DNA from: Leptidea sinapis
Lineage: Eukaryota > Arthropoda > Insecta > Lepidoptera > Pieridae
Reading direction: 5' to 3'
Length of the DNA stretch: 64,000 bases
NCBI RefSeq assembly: GCF_905404315.1
Contig: NC_066292.1
Location: 3,720,001-3,784,000, forward strand
Below, piece by piece: positions 40,254-52,449 of the stretch. Each line of letters begins with the position of its first letter. The first letter of the stretch is position 1. The position numbers and the translations under genes are program-made. The notes beneath the pieces were generated by a model. It did no database searches and was not told where the DNA came from. It saw nothing but the letters and a program-made list of their open reading frames with translations.

Positions 40254-41728
40254 CGGCGGCCATCTTTGATTTGAAAAATGATCATCAAATCGTTCTCTGC
40301 TCCCTCGAGAACCTCGGGTACGATACCCATATTGCTGAAATCATAATTTTGTGCGGCGGTCATCTTGGATTTGAAAAATGATCACAAAATCGTTCTCAGC
40401 ACCCTCGAGAGCCTCGTACACGATATCCATATTGCTGAAATCATAATTTTGTGCGGCGGCCATCTTGGATTTGAAAAATGATCAAAAATTCGTTCTCAGC
40501 ACCCTCGAGAACCTCTGATACGATACCCATAATGTAGTTATCATACTTTTGAGCCGCGGCCATCTTGGATTTGAAAAATGATCACAAAATCGTTCTCTGC
40601 ACCTTCGTGAACCTCGGATACGATACCCATAACGTAGTTATCATAATTTTGAGCGGCGGCCATCTTCGATTTGAAAAGTGATCAGAAAATCGTTCTCTGT
40701 TCCCTCGAAAACCTCGGATACGATACCCATAATGTTGGTATCATACTTTTGAGCGGCGGCCATCTTGGATTTGAAAACTGATCACAAAATCTTTCTCTGC
40801 ACCCTAGAGAACCTCGGATACGATACATAAAATGTAGTTATCATAATTATGAGCGGCGGCCATCTTGGAATTCAAAAATGATCACAAAATCGTTCTGTGC
40901 ACTCTCGAGAACCTCGGATACGATACCCATATTTTTATGATCATAATCTTGCACAGCAGCCATCTTGGATTTAAAAATGATCACAAAATCGTTCTCTGCA
41001 CCCTCGAGAACCTCGGATACAAAACCCATAATGTAGTAATCATAATTTTGAGCGGCGGCCATCTCGGATTTAAAAATGATCCCAAAATTGTTTTCTGCAC
41101 CCTCGAAAACCTCGGGTACGATATCCATATTGCTGAAATCATAATTTTGTGCGGAAGCCATCTTGGATTTGAAAAATGATCACAAAATCGTTCTCAGCAC
41201 CCTCGAGAACCTCTGATACGATAGCCATAATGTAGTTATCATACTTTTGAGCAGCGGCCATCTTGGATTTGAAAACTGATCACAAAATCTTTCTCTGCAC
41301 CCTCGAGAACCTAGGATACGATACCCATAATCTAGTTATCATACTTTTGAGCGGCGGCCATCTTGGATTTAAAAATGATCCCAAAATCGTTCTGTGCACT
41401 CTCGAGAACCTCGGATGCGATAGCCATATTTTTGTGATCATAGTCTTGCACGGCGGCCAACTCGGATTTAAAAATGATCATAAAATTATTTTCTGCACCC
41501 TCGAGAACCTCAGACACGATATCCATACTGCTGAAAACATTATTGTTTGCGGCTGCCCTCTTGAATTTCAAAAATGATCACCAAATCGTTCTCTGCACCC
41601 TCGAGAACCTCGAGTACGATATCCATATTGCTGAAATCATAATTCTGTGCGGCGGCCATCTCGGATTTGAAAATGATCAGAAAATCTTTCTCTGCACCCT
41701 AGAGAACCTCGGATACGATACCTAAAAT

Positions 41729-41761
41729 GTATGTATGTATGTATGTATGTATGTTTGTATG
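41729..41761 (+). repeat. (TATG)n microsatellite, 1500-bp unit copy 3, expanded
   Basis: Longer than its neighbours by two tetranucleotides, one of them TTTG, consistent with replication slippage after duplication. Confidence 0.95.
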
Positions 41762-42934
41762 CGGCGGCCATCTTTGATTTGAAAAATGATCATCAAATCG
41801 TTCTCTGCTCCCTCGAGAACCTCGGGTACGATACCCATATTGCTGAAATCATAATTTTGTGCGGCGGTCATCTTGGATTTGAAAAATGATCACAAAATCG
41901 TTCTCAGCACCCTCGAGAGCCTCGTACACGATATCCATATTGCTGAAATCATAATTTTGTGCGGCGGCCATCTTGGATTTGAAAAATGATCAAAAATTCG
42001 TTCTCAGCACCCTCGAGAACCTCTGATACGATACCCATAATGTAGTTATCATACTTTTGAGCCGCGGCCATCTTGGATTTGAAAAATGATCACAAAATCG
42101 TTCTCTGCACCTTCGTGAACCTCGGATACGATACCCATATTTTTATGATCATAATCTTGCACAGCAGCCATCTTGGATTTAAAAATGATCACAAAATCGT
42201 TCTCTGCACCCTCGAGAACCTCGGATACAAAACCCATAATGTAGTAATCATAATTTTGAGCGGCGGCCATCTCGGATTTAAAAATGATCCCAAAATTGTT
42301 TTCTGCACCCTGGAGAACCTCGGGTACGATATCCATATTGCTGAAATCATAATTTTGTGCGGAAGCCATCTTGGATTTGAAAAATGATCACAAAATCGTT
42401 CTCAGCACCCTCGAGAACCTCTGATACGATAGCCATAATGTAGTTATCATACTTTTGAGCAGCGGCCATCTTGGATTTGAAAACTGATCACAAAATCTTT
42501 CTCTGCACCCTCGAGAACCTAGGATACGATACCCATAATCTAGTTATCATACTTTTGAGCGGCGGCCATCTTGGATTTAAAAATGATCCCAAAATCGTTC
42601 TGTGCACTCTCGAGAACCTCGGATGCGATAGCCATATTTTTGTGATCATAGTCTTGCACGGCGGCCAACTCGGATTTAAAAATGATCATAAAATTATTTT
42701 CTGCACCCTCGAGAACCTCAGACACGATATCCATACTGCTGAAAACATTATTGTTTGCGGCTGCCCTCTTGAATTTCAAAAATGATCACCAAATCGTTCT
42801 CTGCACCTTCGAGAACCTCGAGTACGATATCCATATTGCTGAAATCATAATTCCGTGCGGCGGCCATCTCGGATTTGAAAATGATCAGAAAATCTTTCAC
42901 CGCACCCTAGAGAACCTCGGATACGATACCTAAA

Positions 42935-42961
42935 ATGTATGTATGTATGTATGTATGTATG
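42935..42961 (+). repeat. (TATG)n microsatellite, 1500-bp unit copy 4
   Basis: Fourth tract of the 1500-bp series, after the shortened third copy. Confidence 0.95.
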
Positions 42962-43628
42962 CGGCGGCCATCTTTGATTTGAAAAATGATCATCAAATCG
43001 TTCTCTGCTCCCTCGAGAACCACGGGTACGATACCCATATTACTGAAATCATAATTTTGTGCGGCGGTCATCTTGGATTTGAAAAATGATCACAAAATCG
43101 TTCTCAGCACCCTCGAGAGCCTCGTACACGATATCCATATTGCTGAAATCATAATTTTGTGCGGCGGCCATCTTGGATTTGAAAAATGATCAAAAATTCG
43201 TTCTCAGCACCCTCGAGAACCTCTGATACGATACCCATAATGTAGTTATCATACTTTTGAGCCGCGGCCATCTTGGATTTGAAAAATGATCACAAAATCG
43301 TTCTCTGCACCTTCGTGAACCTCGGATACGATACCCATAACGTAGTTATCATAATTTTGAGCGGCGGCCATCTTCGATTTGAAAAGTGATCAGAAAATCG
43401 TTCTCTGTTCCCTCGAGAACCTCGGATACGATACCCATAATGTTGGTATCATACTTTTGAGCGGCGGCCATCTTGGATTTGAAAACTGATCACAAAATCT
43501 TTCTCTGCACCCTAGAGAACCTCGGATACGATACCTAAAATGTAGTTATCATAATTATTAGCGGCGGCCATCTTGGAATTCAAAAATGATCACAAAATCG
43601 TTCTGTGGACTCTCGAAAACCTCGGATA

Positions 43629-46600
43629 CGATACCCATATTTTTATGATCATAATCTTGCACGGCAGCCATCTTGGATTTGAAAAATGATCACAAAAACG
43701 TTCTCTGCACCCTCGAGAACCTCGGATACGATACCCATAATGTAGTTAACATAATTTTGAGCGGCGGCCATCTTGGATTTAAAAATGATCCCAAAATTGT
43801 TTTCTGCACCCTCGAGAACCTCGGACACGATATCTATATTGCTGAAAACATTATTGTTTGCGGCAGCCCTCTTGGATTTCAAAAATGATCACAGAATTGT
43901 TTTCTGCACCCTCTAGAGCCTCGGACACGATATCCATATTGTGAAAATCATAATTTTATGCGGCGGCCATCTTTGATTTGAAAAATGATCATCAAATCGT
44001 TCTCTGCTCCCTCGAGAACCTCGGGTACGATACCCATATTGCTGAAATCATAATTTTGTGCGGCGGTCATCTTGGATTTGAAAAATGATCACAAAATCGT
44101 TCTCAGCACCCTCGAGAGCCTCGTACACGATATCCATATTGCTGAAATCATAATTTTGTGCGGCGGCCATCTTGGATTTGAAAAATGATCAAAAATTCGT
44201 TCTCAGCACCCTCGAGAACCTCTGATACGATACCCATAATGTAGTTATCATACTTTTGAGCCGCGGCCATCTTGGATTTGAAAAATGATCACAAAATCGT
44301 TCTCTGCACCTTCGTGAACCTCGGATACGATACCCATAACGTAGTTATCATAATTTTGAGCGGCGGCCATCTTCGATTTGAAAAGTGATCAGAAAATCGT
44401 TCTCTGTTCCCTCGAGAACCTCGGATACGATACCCATAAAGTTGGTATCATACTTTTGAGCGGCGGCCATCTTGGATTTGAAAACTGATCACAAAATCTT
44501 TCTCTGCACCCTCGAGAACCTCGGGTACGATATCCATATTGCTGAAATCATAATTTTGTGCGGCGGCCATCTCGGAATTGAAAATGATCAGAAAATCGTT
44601 CTCTGCACCCTCGAGAACCTCGGATACGATATCCATATTGCTGAAATCATAATTTTGTGCGGCGGCCATCTTGGATTTGAAATATGATCACCAAATCGTT
44701 CTCTGCACCCTCGAGAATCTCGGACACGAAATCCATATTGCTGAAATCATAATTTCGTGCGGCGGCCATCTTTGATTTGAAAAATGATCACAAAATCGTT
44801 CTCAGCACCCTCGAGAGCCTCGGACACGATATCCATATTGCTGAAATCATAATTTTGTGCGGCGGCCATCTTGGATTAGAAAAATGATCACAAAATCGTT
44901 CTCAGCACCTTCGAGAACCTCTGATACGATACCCATAATGTAGTTATCATACTTTTGAGCCGCGGCCATCTTGGATTTGAAAAATGATCACAAAATAGTT
45001 CTCTGCACCTTCGTGAACCTCGGATACGATACCCATAACGTAGTTATCATAATTTTGAGCGGCGGCCATCTTAGATTTGAAAAATTATCACAAAAAGTTC
45101 TAAGCACCCTCGAGAACCTCGGATACGCTACCCATAATGTAGTTATCATAATTTTGAGCGGCGGCCATCTTGGATTTCAAAAATGATCACAAAATCGTTC
45201 TGTGCACTCTCGAGAACCTCGGATACGATACCCATATTTTTATGATCATAATCTTGCACGGCAGCCATCTTGGATTTGAAAAATGATCACAAAAACGTTC
45301 TCTGCACCCTCGAGAACCTCGGATACGATTCCCATAATGTAGTTATCATAATTTTGAGCGGCGGCCATCTCGGATTTAAAAATGATCCCAAAATTGTTTT
45401 CTGCACCCTCGAGAACCTCGGACACGATATCCATATTGCTGAAAACATAGTTGTTTGCGGCAGCCCTTTTGGATTTCAAAAATGATCACAGAATTTCTCT
45501 CTGCACCCTCGAGAACTTCGGATACGATACCAATAATGTTGTTATCATACTTTTGAGCGGCGGCCATCTTGGATTTGAAAACTGATCACAAAATCTTTCT
45601 CTGCACCCTCGAGAACCTCTGATACGATAGCGATAATGTAGTTATCAAACTTTTGAGCGGCGGCCATCTCGGATTTGAATATGATCAGAAAATCGTTCTC
45701 TGCACCCTAGAGAACCTAGGATACGATACCCATACTCTAGTTATCATACTTTTGAGCGGCGGCCATCTCGGATTTAAAAATGATCCCAAAATCGTTCTGT
45801 GCACTCTCGAGAACCTCGGATGCAATAGCCATATTTTTGTGATCATAGTCTTGCACGGCGGCCAACTCGGATTTTAAAATGATCATAAAATTATTTTCTG
45901 CACCCTCGAGAACCTCGGGTACGATATCCATATTGCTGAAATCATAATTCTGTGCGGCGGCTATCTCGGATTTGAAAATGATCAGAAAATCGTTCTGTGA
46001 ACTCAGACACGATATCCATATTGCTGAAAACATTATTGTTTGCGGCTGCCCTCTTGAATTTCAAAAATGATCACCAAATCGTTCTCTGCACCCTCGAGAA
46101 CCTCGGGTACGATATCCATATTGCTGAAATCAATCAAGCCATCTTGAAAAATGATCACAAAAACGTTCTCTGCACCCTCGAGAACCTCGGATACGATACC
46201 CATAATGTAGTTATCATAATTTTGAGCGGCGGCCATCTTGGATTTAAAAATGATCCCAAAATTGTTTTCTGCACCCTCGAGAACCTCGGACACGATATCC
46301 ATATTGCTGAAAACATAATTGTTTGCGGCAGCGCTCTTGAATTTCAAAAATGATCACAGAATTGTTCTCTGCACCCTCGAGAACCTCGGATACGATACCC
46401 ATAATGTAGTTATCATACTTTTGAGCGGCGGCCATCTTGTATTTAAAAACTGATCACAAAATCGTTCTCTGCTCACTTGAGAACCTCGGGTACGATATCC
46501 ATATTGCTGAAATCATAATTTTGTGCGGCGACCATCTTAGATTTGAAAAATGATCACAAAATCGTTTTCAGCACACTCGAGAACCTCGGACACGATACCC

Positions 46601-47131
46601 ATAATGTAGTAATCATAATTTTGAGCGGCGGCCCTCTCGGATTTGAAATTGATCACAAAACCGTTCTCTGCACAATCGAGAACCTCGGATACGATACCCA
46701 TAGTGTAGTTATCATACTTTTGAGCCGCGGCCATCTTGGATTTGTAAAATGATCACAAAATGGTTCTCTGCACCTTCTTGAACCTCGGATAAGATACCCA
46801 TAACGTAGTTATCATAATTTTGAGCGGCGGCCATCTTGGATTTCAAAAATGATCACAAAATCGTTCTGTGCACTCTCGAGAACCTCGGATACGATACCCA
46901 TATTTTTATGATCATAATCTTGCACAGCAGCCATTTTGGATTTAAAAATGATCACAAAATCGTTCTCTGCACAATCGAGAACCTCGGATACGAAACCCAT
47001 AATGTAGTAATCATAATTTTGAGCGGCGGCCATCTCGGATTTAAAAATGATCCCAAAATTGTTTTCTGCACCCTCAAGAACCTCGGGTACGATATCCATA
47101 TTGCTGAAATCATAATTTTGTGCGGAAGCCA
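43629..47131 (+). repeat. Mosaic satellite segment between 1500-bp and 796-bp repeats
   Basis: Mixed A-D monomers. Parts repeat earlier blocks, e.g. about 45.2-46.0 kb resembles about 36.8-37.7 kb. Two shortened junctions occur: an 11-bp loss near 46003, and a fused monomer at about 46131-46150 reading GAAATCAATCAAGCCATCTT. Confidence 0.75.
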
Positions 47132-48723
47132 TCTTGGATTTGAAAAATGATCACAAAATCGTTCTCAGCACCCTCGAGAACCTCTGATACGATACCCATA
47201 ATGTAGTTATCATACTTTTGAGCAGCGGCCATCTTGGATTTGAAAACTGATCACAAAATCTTTCTCTGCACCCTCGAGAACCTAGGATACGATACCCATA
47301 ATCTAGTTATCATACTTTTGAGCGGCTGCCATCTCGGATTTAAAAATGATCCCAAAATCGTTCTGTGCACTCTCGAGAACCTCGGATGCGATAGCCATAT
47401 TTTTGTGATCATAGTCTTGCACGGCGGCCAACTCGGATTTAAAAATGATCATAAAATTATTTTCTGCACCCTCGAGAACCTCAGACACGATATCCATATT
47501 GCTTAAAACATGATTGTTTGCGGCTGCCCTCTTGGATTACAAAAATGATCACCAAATCGTTCTCTGCACCCTCGAGAACCTAGGATACGATACCCATAAT
47601 CTAGTTATCATACTTTTGAGCGGCGGCCATCTCGGATTTAAAAATGATCCCAAAATCGTTCTGTGCACTCTCGACAACCTCGGATGCGATAGCCATATTT
47701 TTGTGATCATAGTCTTGCACGGCGGCCAACTCGGATTTAAAAATGATCATAAAATTATTTTCTGCACCCTCGAGAACCTCAGACACGATATCCATATTGC
47801 TGAAAACATTATTGTTTGCGGCTGCCCTCTTGGATTTCAAAAATGATCACAAAATCGTTCTGTGGACTCTCGAGAACCTCGGATACGATACCCATATTTT
47901 TATGATCATAATCTTGCACGGCAGCCATCTTGGATTTGAAAAATGATCACAAAATCGTTCTCAGCACCCTCGAGAACCTCTGATACGATACCCATAATGT
48001 AGTTATCATACTTTTGAGCAGCGGCCATCTTGGATTTGAAAACTGATCACAAAATCTTTCTCTGCACCCTCGAGAACCTAGGATACGATACCCATAATCT
48101 AGTTATCATACCTTTGAGCGGCTGCCATCTCGGATTTAAAAATGATCCCAAAATCGTTCTGTGCACTCTCGAGAACCTCGGATGCGATAGCCATATTTTT
48201 GTGATCATAGTCTTGCACGGCGGCCAACTCGGATTTAAAAATGATCATAAAATTATTTTCTGCACCCTCGAGAACCTCAGACACGATATCCATATTGCTG
48301 AAAACATGATTGTTTGCGGCTGCCCTCTTGGATTACAAAAATGATCACCAAATCGTTCTCTGCACCCTCGAGAACCTAGGATACGATACCCATAATCTAG
48401 TTATCATACTTTTGAGCGGCGGCCATCTCGGATTTAAAAATGATCCCAAAATCGTTCTGTGCACTCTCGAGAACCTCGGATGCGATAGCCATATTTTTGT
48501 GATCATAGTCTTGCACGGCGGCCAACTCGGATTTAAAAATGATCATAAAATTATTTTCTGCACCCTCGAGAACCTCAGACACGATATCCATATTGCTGAA
48601 AACATTATTGTTTGCGGCTGCCCTCTTGGATTTCAAAAATGATCACAAAATCGTTCTGTGGACTCTCGAGAACCTCGGATACGATACCCATATTTTTATG
48701 ATCATAATCTTGCACGGCAGCCA
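47132..48723 (+). repeat. 796-bp (eight-monomer) tandem duplication
   Basis: Monomers from about 47132 repeat at about 47928 with an offset of 796 bp. Both copies include a CATGATTGTTTGCGGCTGCC monomer. Minor differences exist, e.g. ATACTTTTGAG versus ATACCTTTGAG. Confidence 0.8.
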
Positions 48724-51711
48724 TCTTGGATTTGAAAAATGATCACAAAAACGTTCTCTGCACCCTCGAGAACCTCGGATACGATACCCATAATGTAGTT
48801 ATCATAATTTTGAGCAGCGGCCATCTCGGATATAAAAATGATCCCAAAATTGTTTTCTGCGCCCTCGAGAACCCTGGACACGATATCCATATTGCTGAAA
48901 ACATAATTGTTTGTGGCAGCCCTCTTGAATTTAAAAAATTATCACAGAATTGTTCTCTGCACCCTCGAGAACCTCGGATACGATACCCATAATGTAGTTA
49001 TCATACTTTTGAGCAGCGGCCATCTTGGATTTGAAAACTGATCACAAAATCTTTCTCTGCACCCTCGAGAACCTAGGATACGATACCCATAATGTAGTTA
49101 TCATACTTTTGAGCGGCGGCCATCTTGGATTAAAAAAATGATCACAAAATCGTTCTCTGCACACTTGAGAACCTCGGGTACGATATCCATATTGCTGAAA
49201 TCATAATTTTGTGCGGCGGCCATCTTGGATTTGAAAAATGATCACAAAATCGTTCTCTGCACCTTCGTGAACCTCGGATAAGATACTTATAACGTAGTTA
49301 TCATAATTTGAGCGGCGGCCATCTTGGCTTTCAAAAATGATCACAAAATCGTTCTCTGCACTCTCGAGAACCTCGGATACGATAACCATATTTTTATGAT
49401 CATAATCTTGCACAGCAGCCATCTTGGATTTAAAAATGATCACAAAATCGTTCTCTGCACCCTCGAGAACCTCGGATACGAAACCCATAATGTAGTAATC
49501 ATAATTTTGAGCGGCGGCCATCTCGGATTTAAAAATGATCCCAAAATTGTTTTCTGCACCCTCAAGAACCTCGGGTACGATATCCATATTGCTGAAATCA
49601 TAATTTTGTGCGGAAGCCATCTTGGATTTGAAAAATGATCACAAAATCGTTCTCAGCACCCTCGAGAACCTCTGATACGATAGCCATAATGTAGTTATCA
49701 TAATTTGAGCGGCGGCCATCTTGGCTTTCAAAAATGATCACAAAATCGTTCTCTGCACCCTCGAGAACCTCGGATACGAAACCCATAATGTAGTAATCAT
49801 AATTTTGAGCGGCGGCCATCTCGGATTTAAAAATGATCCCAAAATTGTTTTCTGCACCCTCAAGAACCTCGGGTACGATATCCATATTGCTGAAATCATA
49901 ATTTTGTGCGGAAGCCATCTTGGATTTGAAAAATGATCACAAAATCGTTCTCAGCACCCTCGAGAACCTCTGATACGATAGCCATAATGTAGTTATCATA
50001 CTTTTGAGCAGCGGCCATCTTGGATTTGAAAACTGATCACAAAATCTTTCTCTGCACCCTCGAGAACCTAGGATACGATACCCATAATCTAGTTATCATA
50101 CTTTTGAGCGGAGGCCATCTTGGATTTAAAAATGATCCCAAAATCGTTCTGTGCACTCTCGAGAACCTCGGATGCGATAGCCATATTTTTGTGATCATAG
50201 TCTTGCACGGCGGCCAACTCGGATTTAAAAATGATCATAAAATTATTTTCTGCACCCTCGAGAACCTCAGACACGATATCCATATTGCTGAAAACATTAT
50301 TGTTTGCGGCTGCCCTCTTGGATTTCAAAAATGATCACAAAATCGTTCTGTGGACTCTCGAGAAGTTCGGATACGATACCCATATTTTTATGATCATAAT
50401 CTTGCACGGCAGCCATCTTGGATTTGAAAAATGATCACAAAAACGTTCTCTGCACCCTCGAGAACCTCGGATACGATACCTATAATGTATTTATCATAAT
50501 TTTGAGCGGCGGTCACCTCGGATATAAAAATGATCCCAAAATTGTTTTCTGCACCCTCGAGAACCTCGGACACGATATCCATATTGCTGAAAACATAATT
50601 GTTTGCGGCAGCCCTCTTTAATTTCAAAAATTATCACAGAATTGTTCTCTGCACCCTCGAGAACCTCGGATACGATACCCATAATGTAGTTATCATACTT
50701 TTGAGCGGCGGCCATCTCGGATTTGAAATTGATCACAAAACCGTTCTCTGCACAATCGAGAACCTCGGATACGATACCCATATTGTAGTTATCATACTTT
50801 TGAGCAGCGGCCATCTTGGATTTGAAAAATGATCACAAAATCGTTCTCTGCACCTTCGTGAACCTCGGATAAGATACCCATAACGTAGTTATCATAATTT
50901 TGAGCGGCGGCCATCTTGAATTTCAAAAATGATCATAAAAACGTTCTCTGCACCCTCGAGAACCTCGGATATGATACCCATAATGTAGTTACCATAATTT
51001 TGAGCGGCGGCCATCTCGGATTTAAAAATGATCCCAAAATTGTTTTCTGCACCCTCGAGAACCTCGGACACGATATCCATATTGCTGAAAACATAATTGT
51101 TTGCGGCAGTCCTCTTGAATTTCAAAAATGATCACAGAATTGTTCTCTGCACCCTCGAGAACCTCGGATACGATACCCATAATGTAGTTATCATACTTTT
51201 GAGCGGCGGCTATCTTGGATTTGAAAAATGATCACAAAATCGTTCTCTGCACACTTGAGAACCTCGGGTACGATATCCATATTGCTGAAATCATAATTTT
51301 GTGCGTCCGCCATCTTGGATTTGAAAAATGATCACAAAATCGTTTTCAGCACACTCGAGAACCTCGGACACGATACCCATAATGTAGTTATCATTATTTT
51401 GAGCGGCGGCCATCTCCGATTTGAAATTGATCACAAAACCGTTCTCTGCACAATCGAGAACCTCGGATACGATACCCATAGTGTAGTTATCATACTTTTG
51501 AGCCGCGGCCATCTTGGATTTGAAAAATGATCACAAAAACGTTCTCTGCACCCTCGAGAACCTCGGATACGATACCCATAATGTAGTTATCATAATTTTG
51601 AGCGGCGGCCATCTCGGATTTAAAAATGATCCCAAAATTGTTTTCTGCACCCTCGAGAACCTCGGACACGATATCCATATTGCTGAAAACATAATTGTTT
51701 GCGGCAGCCCT
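48724..51711 (+). repeat. Right part of the main array, with a 298-bp (three-monomer) duplication
   Basis: Mixed monomers up to the BEL/Pao insertion. Near 49.45-50.0 kb a three-monomer block recurs at 298 bp, marked by GATACGAAACCC units and a rare GGCTTTCAAAAATG variant at about 49325 and 49722. The final monomer is D-type and is cut by the element after GCGGCAGCCCT. Confidence 0.75.
51707..51711 (+). repeat. Target-site duplication GCCCT, left copy
   Basis: GCCCT flanks the element on both sides (51707-51711 and 57927-57931). A 5-bp duplication fits BEL/Pao integration. Removing the element and one copy restores a normal D-type monomer. Confidence 0.95.
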
Positions 51712-51909
51712 TGTTCAAGTCTTGAACCGGTTAGCGCGGGGAGGCGCGGGGCGCGCGGGCAGGCGCGGGCGCAGCTCTCCGTGTCCAACAATGCTTCAGC
51801 GACGGTCATTCATACATCACGTATCAAGACATCATATTATATTCTCAAATTATTAAAGTCATGTTATAACCAAGGCGTATTCTCTTCTTCCCATTTACAC
51901 GCCCATCCA
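51712..51909 (+). repeat. 5' LTR (198 bp)
   Basis: Begins TGTTCAAGTC and ends CGCCCATCCA. The first third is very GC-rich (GCGCGGGGAGG-like motifs); the rest is AT-rich with a TATA-like CATATTATATT near 51835. Compared with the 3' LTR it has A instead of G in GGTTAGCG, C instead of G in ATTCTC, and TATTC instead of TCTAC. Confidence 0.95.
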
Positions 51910-52449
51910 ATTTGGTCCTCCGGCCTTTGTATAATTTCAAGAAACCAGCCAAAATAACGGAATTGATCGCGGAAACAAAAGGATTGAGGACACGGACATT
52001 TGTGAGTTTGTTCCATATTATTCCTTTCTTCTATTCCGTCTTCTACTTGTTCCGTCTTCTATTTGGATCTTGTATTAAAATAATTTCAATATCTTATATT
52101 ATCTTGTATTAAAATCATTAATTAATTTTAATTTAAAAGACAATTGTAAATTAAAAATTAGTTTTCGTTGCTTTACTTTGCTTATCAATTTATACTATAC
52201 GATATATATTACTTAGCCAAACCTTACAAATACAAATTATAGAAATATTATATTATATTGCCATTACTAGTAATCATTTCATTACCTGTTTCGCTAATTC
52301 ACTTCGTATTATAAGTGCACATAGCGAGCAATTGTTGCTCAAGCCACAACGCGAAGCCGGTTATAAACTCATCTTGCCGAGTGCCGGTCGCTTATTAGCT
52401 TATATTATTTACCTATTGCTAACTTGCCTTGCATATATACGTGTTAATA
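51910..52449 (+). other. BEL/Pao leader with probable tRNA primer-binding site
   Basis: A TGG-starting sequence, TGGTCCTCCGGCC at 51913-51925, lies four bases after the LTR, where the minus-strand primer-binding site is expected. The tRNA would end GGAGGACCA; I did not assign it. The rest of the 540-bp leader is AT-rich and non-coding. A short ORF that spans the LTR and leader looks accidental. Confidence 0.7.

Larger units (their letters stand above)
37921..43628 (+). repeat. 1500-bp higher-order repeat, four copies (one truncated to 1208 bp)
   Basis: Starts at the C-type monomer reading CGATACCCATATTTTTATGA. Equivalent starts are 37921, 39421, 40921 and 42129, and the next would be 43629, so copies are 1500, 1500, 1208 and 1500 bp. 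The third copy lacks 292 bp (three monomers) because the TTCGTGAACC monomer joins directly to the next C-type tail. Each copy carries a (TATG)n tract. The copies are nearly identical by eye. Confidence 0.88.
6421..51711 (+). repeat. 99-100 bp satellite array, about 450 head-to-tail monomers
   Basis: A monomer of 100 bp (99 bp when GGATTTGAAAAATG is GGATTTAAAAATG) repeats without interruption over about 45 kb. Every monomer I read is in the same orientation. Ordered landmarks are GCGGCCATCTTGGATTTGAA, then TGATCACAAAATCG, then CTGCACCCTCGAGAACCTCG, then a variable tail. Tail types are A (GATACCCATAATGTAG...TTTTGAG), B (GATATCCATATTGCTGAAATC...TTTGTG, written here in parts), C (CCATATTTTTATGATCATAA...CTTGCA) and D (TTGCTGAAAACATAATTG, leading into GCAGCCCT instead of GCGGCCAT). 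The CTCGAG core is the best-conserved part. The array starts at the TTAGG tract and is split at 51711 by the BEL/Pao element, then continues after it. It has no coding role that I can support. Confidence 0.97.

Noticed and set aside
6593..51678. Many ORFs of 60-147 codons on both strands as possible genes
   Set aside because: They repeat with the 99-100 bp satellite period, occur on both strands at once and share no protein-family feature. They are by-products of the satellite.
6421..51711. CRISPR array
   Set aside because: The units are contiguous with no constant repeat alternating with unique spacers of set length, and the context is eukaryotic with retrotransposons.
51514..51957. 147-codon ORF across satellite and BEL/Pao 5' LTR
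   Set aside because: It joins satellite to LTR across the insertion point, so it cannot be an evolved gene.
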